From positions 62,001 to 126,000 of the forward strand of contig NZ_VFVY01000006.1 of the NCBI RefSeq assembly GCF_006442315.1: 64,000 nt of DNA, read 5' to 3'. This DNA comes from Mesorhizobium sp. B2-3-4. Its GTDB lineage: Bacteria; Pseudomonadota; Alphaproteobacteria; Rhizobiales; Rhizobiaceae. Below the pieces are notes generated by a model that did not search any database, had not been told where the DNA came from, and saw only the letters and a list, made by a program, of their open reading frames with translations. A program made the position numbers and the translations under genes. Of this stretch, positions 61,738 through 64,000 are shown piece by piece (within the stretch, counting starts at the first letter, position 1; every line of letters starts with the position of its first letter).

Positions 61738-61922
61738 CGTGACATTTTCATTTCCCTTAGGCTAATGTGCCCCGATAACCGAGAGGGCAGAAAAAAATCT
61801 GCCTTCCTACGCGGTCAAAGTCTTGGGAGGATGCGATCTAGGCGCGGTTACTCGCTGCCGCCGGAAACCGGAAACAGATCGGACGCGTTTAATTGCAAGG
61901 CCTCGTGCCTTGCATTTTTTTT
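61738..61922 (+). ncRNA. Candidate small RNA with promoter and intrinsic terminator
   Basis: CGTGAC (61738-61743), 17-base spacer, GCTAAT (61761-61766) resembles the rhizobial CTTGAC-N17-CTATAT promoter, predicting a start near 61773. The transcript of about 150 nt would contain a GGCAGA-A6-TCTGCC hairpin (61786-61803), a CCGG-AAA-CCGG element (61861-61871) and a terminal hairpin TGCAAGGC/GCCTTGCA followed by eight T. No known RNA family was recognised; it is not 6S-like because the ends are not complementary. The flanking genes on both sides point the other way. Confidence 0.5.
61894..61922 (+). terminator. Rho-independent terminator
   Basis: TGCAAGGC (61894-61901), 5-base loop, GCCTTGCA (61907-61914), then eight T (61915-61922). 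It is one of the strongest intrinsic terminators in the window and lies in an area with no plus-strand gene, supporting an untranslated transcript upstream. Confidence 0.8.
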
Positions 61923-62049
61923 GTGCAATCATCTGGTTAGCACCGAGACTTGCCAGGCTGCATGACCTTGCGTCAGCAGTTGATGGCCGCCAGGCAGGCG
62001 GGCCTGCCGATGCCGCTCCGATCTTGTCGAACCACCCTCCCGGGGCGGC

Positions 62050-62334
62050 CTACTTAGCGGGGGTCTGGCCGAAATCCGGCACGATGTGCGGGATGTCGTT
62101 GAGGCTGTATCCCAGCCCGTGGGTCAAGCCGTAGAAGGTGCCCATGACAATAGCCGTGACGATGGTGGTGCGGATCACCGCGCGCAGCATATGCGGCCCG
62201 CGCGGCGCGCTCGCGACTGTACCAAGCGTCACGTCGTGATCGTCGTCCTGCGTCCTGACGCTGAACGGCAGCACGACAAACAGCACCACCCACCAGGTCG
62301 CGAAAAACAGCGCGGTGAACGAAACCCAGCTCAT
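62050..62334 (-). CDS. DUF1467-family small membrane protein
   Basis: 94 residues from the ATG at 62334. Two membrane helices: SFTALFFATWWVVLFVVLPF near the start and IRTTIVTAIVMGTFYGL in the middle, joined by the conserved SVRTQDD loop. DUF1467 proteins are of unknown function and sit between mce and proS in many alphaproteobacteria. The start overlaps the mce stop (ATGA, 62331-62334). Confidence 0.92.
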   Translation of the reverse strand: MSWVSFTALFFATWWVVLFVVLPFSVRTQDDDHDVTLGTVASAPRGPHMLRAVIRTTIVTAIVMGTFYGLTHGLGYSLNDIPHIVPDFGQTPAK

Positions 62335-62735
62335 GATTGCTCCAGTTCGATCAGCGTACCGAAGAAGTCCTTCGGATGCAGGAACAGAACCGGCTTGCCA
62401 TGCGCGCCGGTCCTGGGATTGCCGTCGCCGAGCACCCGGGCGCCGGCGGCCTTGAGCTGGTCGCGCGCGGCCAGGATGTCGTCGACCTCGTAGCAGAGGT
62501 GATGCATGCCGCCAGACGGGTTCTTCGCCAGGAACGCCGCGATCGGCGAGCTCTCGCCAAGCGGCTCCAGCAATTCGATCTTCGTGTTGCCGACATTGAC
62601 GAACACAACGGTGACGCCATGCTCCGGCAAGGCCTGTGGCTCGGTCACTTCGGCGCCGAGCGTGTTGCGATAGGCTGCAACGGCGGCAGCCAGATCCGGC
62701 ACCGCAAGCGCGACGTGGTTCAGCCGTCCGAGCAT
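62331..62735 (-). CDS. mce: Methylmalonyl-CoA epimerase
   Basis: 134 residues from the ATG at 62735; the frame extends to 62762. Single VOC-type enzyme: LNHVALAVPDL at the start carries the metal-binding H, GGMHHLCYEV the next ligand region, and LIELEQ the terminal glutamate. It interconverts (2R)- and (2S)-methylmalonyl-CoA in propionyl-CoA metabolism, whose mutase needs the cobalamin made by the genes at 26-30 kb. Gene neighbours (rnj upstream on the same strand, DUF1467 and proS downstream) are the common alphaproteobacterial set, but an MBL gene on the other strand is inserted here between rnj and mce. Confidence 0.93.
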   Translation of the reverse strand: MLGRLNHVALAVPDLAAAVAAYRNTLGAEVTEPQALPEHGVTVVFVNVGNTKIELLEPLGESSPIAAFLAKNPSGGMHHLCYEVDDILAARDQLKAAGARVLGDGNPRTGAHGKPVLFLHPKDFFGTLIELEQS

Positions 62736-62862
62736 GTGCGCGTCTTTTTCTCCGAGGTCCAATGACTGGCGTCATACGTCAAATCGATCGCGATCAACAG
62801 TCTTTCGCCAGGAGCGCACTGTCGCACCTGTTCCAGCCTGTCCGCGCGAAGTACAAGGGCCA

Positions 62863-63726
62863 ATGTCCGGAACCAGCCCTGCCCGCCCCCGCGTTTTCAA
62901 CTTCGATCTCGGATCTTTCAAGGTTGCCGCCCTGCTCGACGCCGCCGATATCAGGGACAATCTTGCATCGGCCTTCGCGGTCGGCCAGCCGCCGGCGGCA
63001 GTGCTCGAACTCGCGGTCTCGAACTTCATCGACCAGGATCGCTACGAGCACTGCTTCATCCCGACGCTGATCGACACCGGTTCCCAAAAGATCCTGTTCG
63101 ACACCGGCTGCGGAGATGAGGACAGTTCGCTTCTGGATTGCCTGCAAGAATTGGGGCTCGGCCCCGAAGATATCGATGTGGTGGTCATCACGCATGGGCA
63201 CCCGGATCACATAGGCGGGCTTGTCCGGGACGGCGAACCGGCTTTCAACCGCGCACGCTTTGTGTTCGGCGCGGCGGAATTCGCCTTCTGGACCGAGGGC
63301 AAAGCGGTGCGCCCCGCCAGGTTGGCCAATCGTGATCTCTTCAGGCGCATCTGCACCGACCTGGCCGACCGCGCGACATTCATTGAGCCCGGAGACGAAG
63401 TGGTGCCGGGCATCACCGCCATCGACGCGGCCGGTCACTCACCCGGGCTGCTGGCATTCCTTGTCGAAAGCAGTGGACGGCAATTGCTGATCTGGTCGGA
63501 TGCTTTCCTGCACTATGTCGTGTCCGTCCAGCGTCCGGACTGGCACGCCGATTTCGACGACGACAAGGAAAAGGCAGTCGAGACCCGCAAGCGGCTGCTG
63601 GCCATGGCTGCCGACCGGCGACTGCTCGTCGCCGGCCACCACATGCCGTTTCCGGGCCTGGGTTATATCGGACGGATAAACGGCACCTTTCGCTGGATTC
63701 CGGTCAGCTACCAGTTGAACACCTGA
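62863..63726 (+). CDS. MBL-fold metallohydrolase
   Basis: 287 residues from the ATG at 62863 with AAGGG upstream; the longer frame overlaps mce antisense. Metallo-beta-lactamase motifs: THGHPDHIGG (H111, H113, D115, H116), H192 in AGHSPG, D213 in WSDAF and H259/H260 in AGHHMPFPG, forming two metal sites. The C-terminal motif and the FPGLGYIG ending resemble quorum-quenching lactonase-like hydrolases, but the family is broad and substrate is unknown. It interrupts the usual rnj-mce adjacency on the opposite strand and may be an insertion into that locus. Confidence 0.88.
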   Translation: MSGTSPARPRVFNFDLGSFKVAALLDAADIRDNLASAFAVGQPPAAVLELAVSNFIDQDRYEHCFIPTLIDTGSQKILFDTGCGDEDSSLLDCLQELGLGPEDIDVVVITHGHPDHIGGLVRDGEPAFNRARFVFGAAEFAFWTEGKAVRPARLANRDLFRRICTDLADRATFIEPGDEVVPGITAIDAAGHSPGLLAFLVESSGRQLLIWSDAFLHYVVSVQRPDWHADFDDDKEKAVETRKRLLAMAADRRLLVAGHHMPFPGLGYIGRINGTFRWIPVSYQLNT

Positions 63727-63742
63727 CCAGCCGTCGCCCGTT

Positions 63743-64000
63743 TCAGCGGGTGACGAAAACCGTAACCAGCGGTTTCTTGCCCCAGGCTTCGTTGGCCGCG
63801 CCGCGTACCGCGCGCCGCACCGCCTCCTGGACCAGGTCCAGGTCCTTGCGACGCTGGCGGGGGATCGAATCGACCGCGCCGACGGCCGCATCGATCATCA
63901 AATCCTCGAGCGTCTCGCCGCTGGCGTCGGCCTCGGCAACGCCGATGGCGACGAGATCGGGATCGCCCGCCAATTCGTACTTGTCGTCGAGCACGACATT
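63743..64000 (-). CDS. rnj: Ribonuclease J, C-terminal end (gene continues beyond window)
   Basis: 85 codons plus the TGA at 63743, open to the window edge. The ending (RRKDLDLVQEAVRRAVRGAANE then WGKKPLVTVFVTR) is the conserved C-terminus of bacterial RNase J, an RNA 5'-exo/endonuclease of the MBL family. It lies in the expected position upstream of mce in alphaproteobacteria. The catalytic domain is outside the window. Confidence 0.88.
   Translation of the reverse strand, partial: NVVLDDKYELAGDPDLVAIGVAEADASGETLEDLMIDAAVGAVDSIPRQRRKDLDLVQEAVRRAVRGAANEAWGKKPLVTVFVTR

Larger units (their letters stand above)
61407..62049. other. 643-base gene-free spacer holding a probable sRNA
   Basis: No protein gene was accepted. 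A frame from 61831 (starting right at a GGGAGG, spacing zero) runs through the terminator hairpin and lacks similarity. The segment carries a promoter-like pair, two hairpins and a strong intrinsic terminator on the plus strand (see the sRNA entry). The GGCTTCATAG block at 61469-61478 is shared with the proS-remnant upstream region. Confidence 0.6.

Noticed and set aside
61831..61965. Small ORF (about 44 codons) across the terminator region
   Set aside because: The purine-rich stretch touches the ATG with no spacing, the frame runs through the terminator stem and T-run, and there is no recognisable pattern.

Overview
The window looks like chromosomal DNA of a Mesorhizobium-type alphaproteobacterium (order Rhizobiales). 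GC is high and third positions are GC-rich. The gene order rnj / mce / DUF1467 / proS / lolC / lolD, the short ProS without an editing domain, rhizobial-type promoters (CTTGAC-N17-CTATAT-like), a GTTC-N7-GTTC LexA box and short palindromic intergenic repeats all fit that group. There is no transposase, integrase, phage gene or CRISPR array. Identifications rest on reading motifs and family-level recollection; no database search was run.

Layout. 1-4560: sarcosine oxidase operon soxBDAG (soxB truncated by the window edge). 4575-9581: accessory genes (VOC protein, YdcZ-like transporter, LysR, MFS pump, nitroreductase, XRE-cupin regulator). 8988-17368: regulator, two FAD-GcvT demethylating dehydrogenases, a homocysteine S-methyltransferase-like protein, an aminotransferase and a Sel1-repeat protein. 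17391-25453: a compact divergent catabolic island: ABC importer, cytosine-deaminase-like amidohydrolase, FAD oxidoreductase and two flavodoxin-fold reductases on one strand, RidA and a creatininase-family enzyme on the other. 25458-30381: cobalamin genes (cobC, cbiB, cobO, cobU) and the cobalt transporter cbtAB behind a cobalamin riboswitch with its own promoter. 30492-34571: GbcA/stachydrine-demethylase-like Rieske oxygenase, MFS, DUF1624 and ICMT-like membrane proteins. 34595-43599: dipeptide-type ABC transporter split onto two strands, with two enolase-superfamily enzymes and a LysR regulator. 43653-45608: MerR regulator and MgtE. 46015-53806: atypical LuxR-family regulator followed by sga-mcl-mtkA-mtkB-ppc, the serine-cycle core. 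53880-64000: tRNA-Leu(GAG), lipB, M50 protease, an SOS-box-preceded 28-residue membrane protein, duplicated lolC genes around lolD, proS, a probable sRNA, DUF1467, mce, an MBL hydrolase and the end of rnj.

How it fits together (inference): several modules strip methyl groups from N-methylated compounds onto tetrahydrofolate (sarcosine oxidase, the two GcvT-fused dehydrogenases, possibly the Rieske enzyme). The serine-cycle block can assimilate the resulting C1 units by way of serine, glyoxylate, malyl-CoA and PEP. The observations most worth follow-up are the SOS-regulated miniprotein (56316-56460), the proS-lolC duplication that left a 31-codon in-frame proS remnant (57899-57994), the candidate sRNA (61738-61922), the pseudo-receiver regulator in front of the serine cycle, and the uncharacterised N-compound catabolic island.
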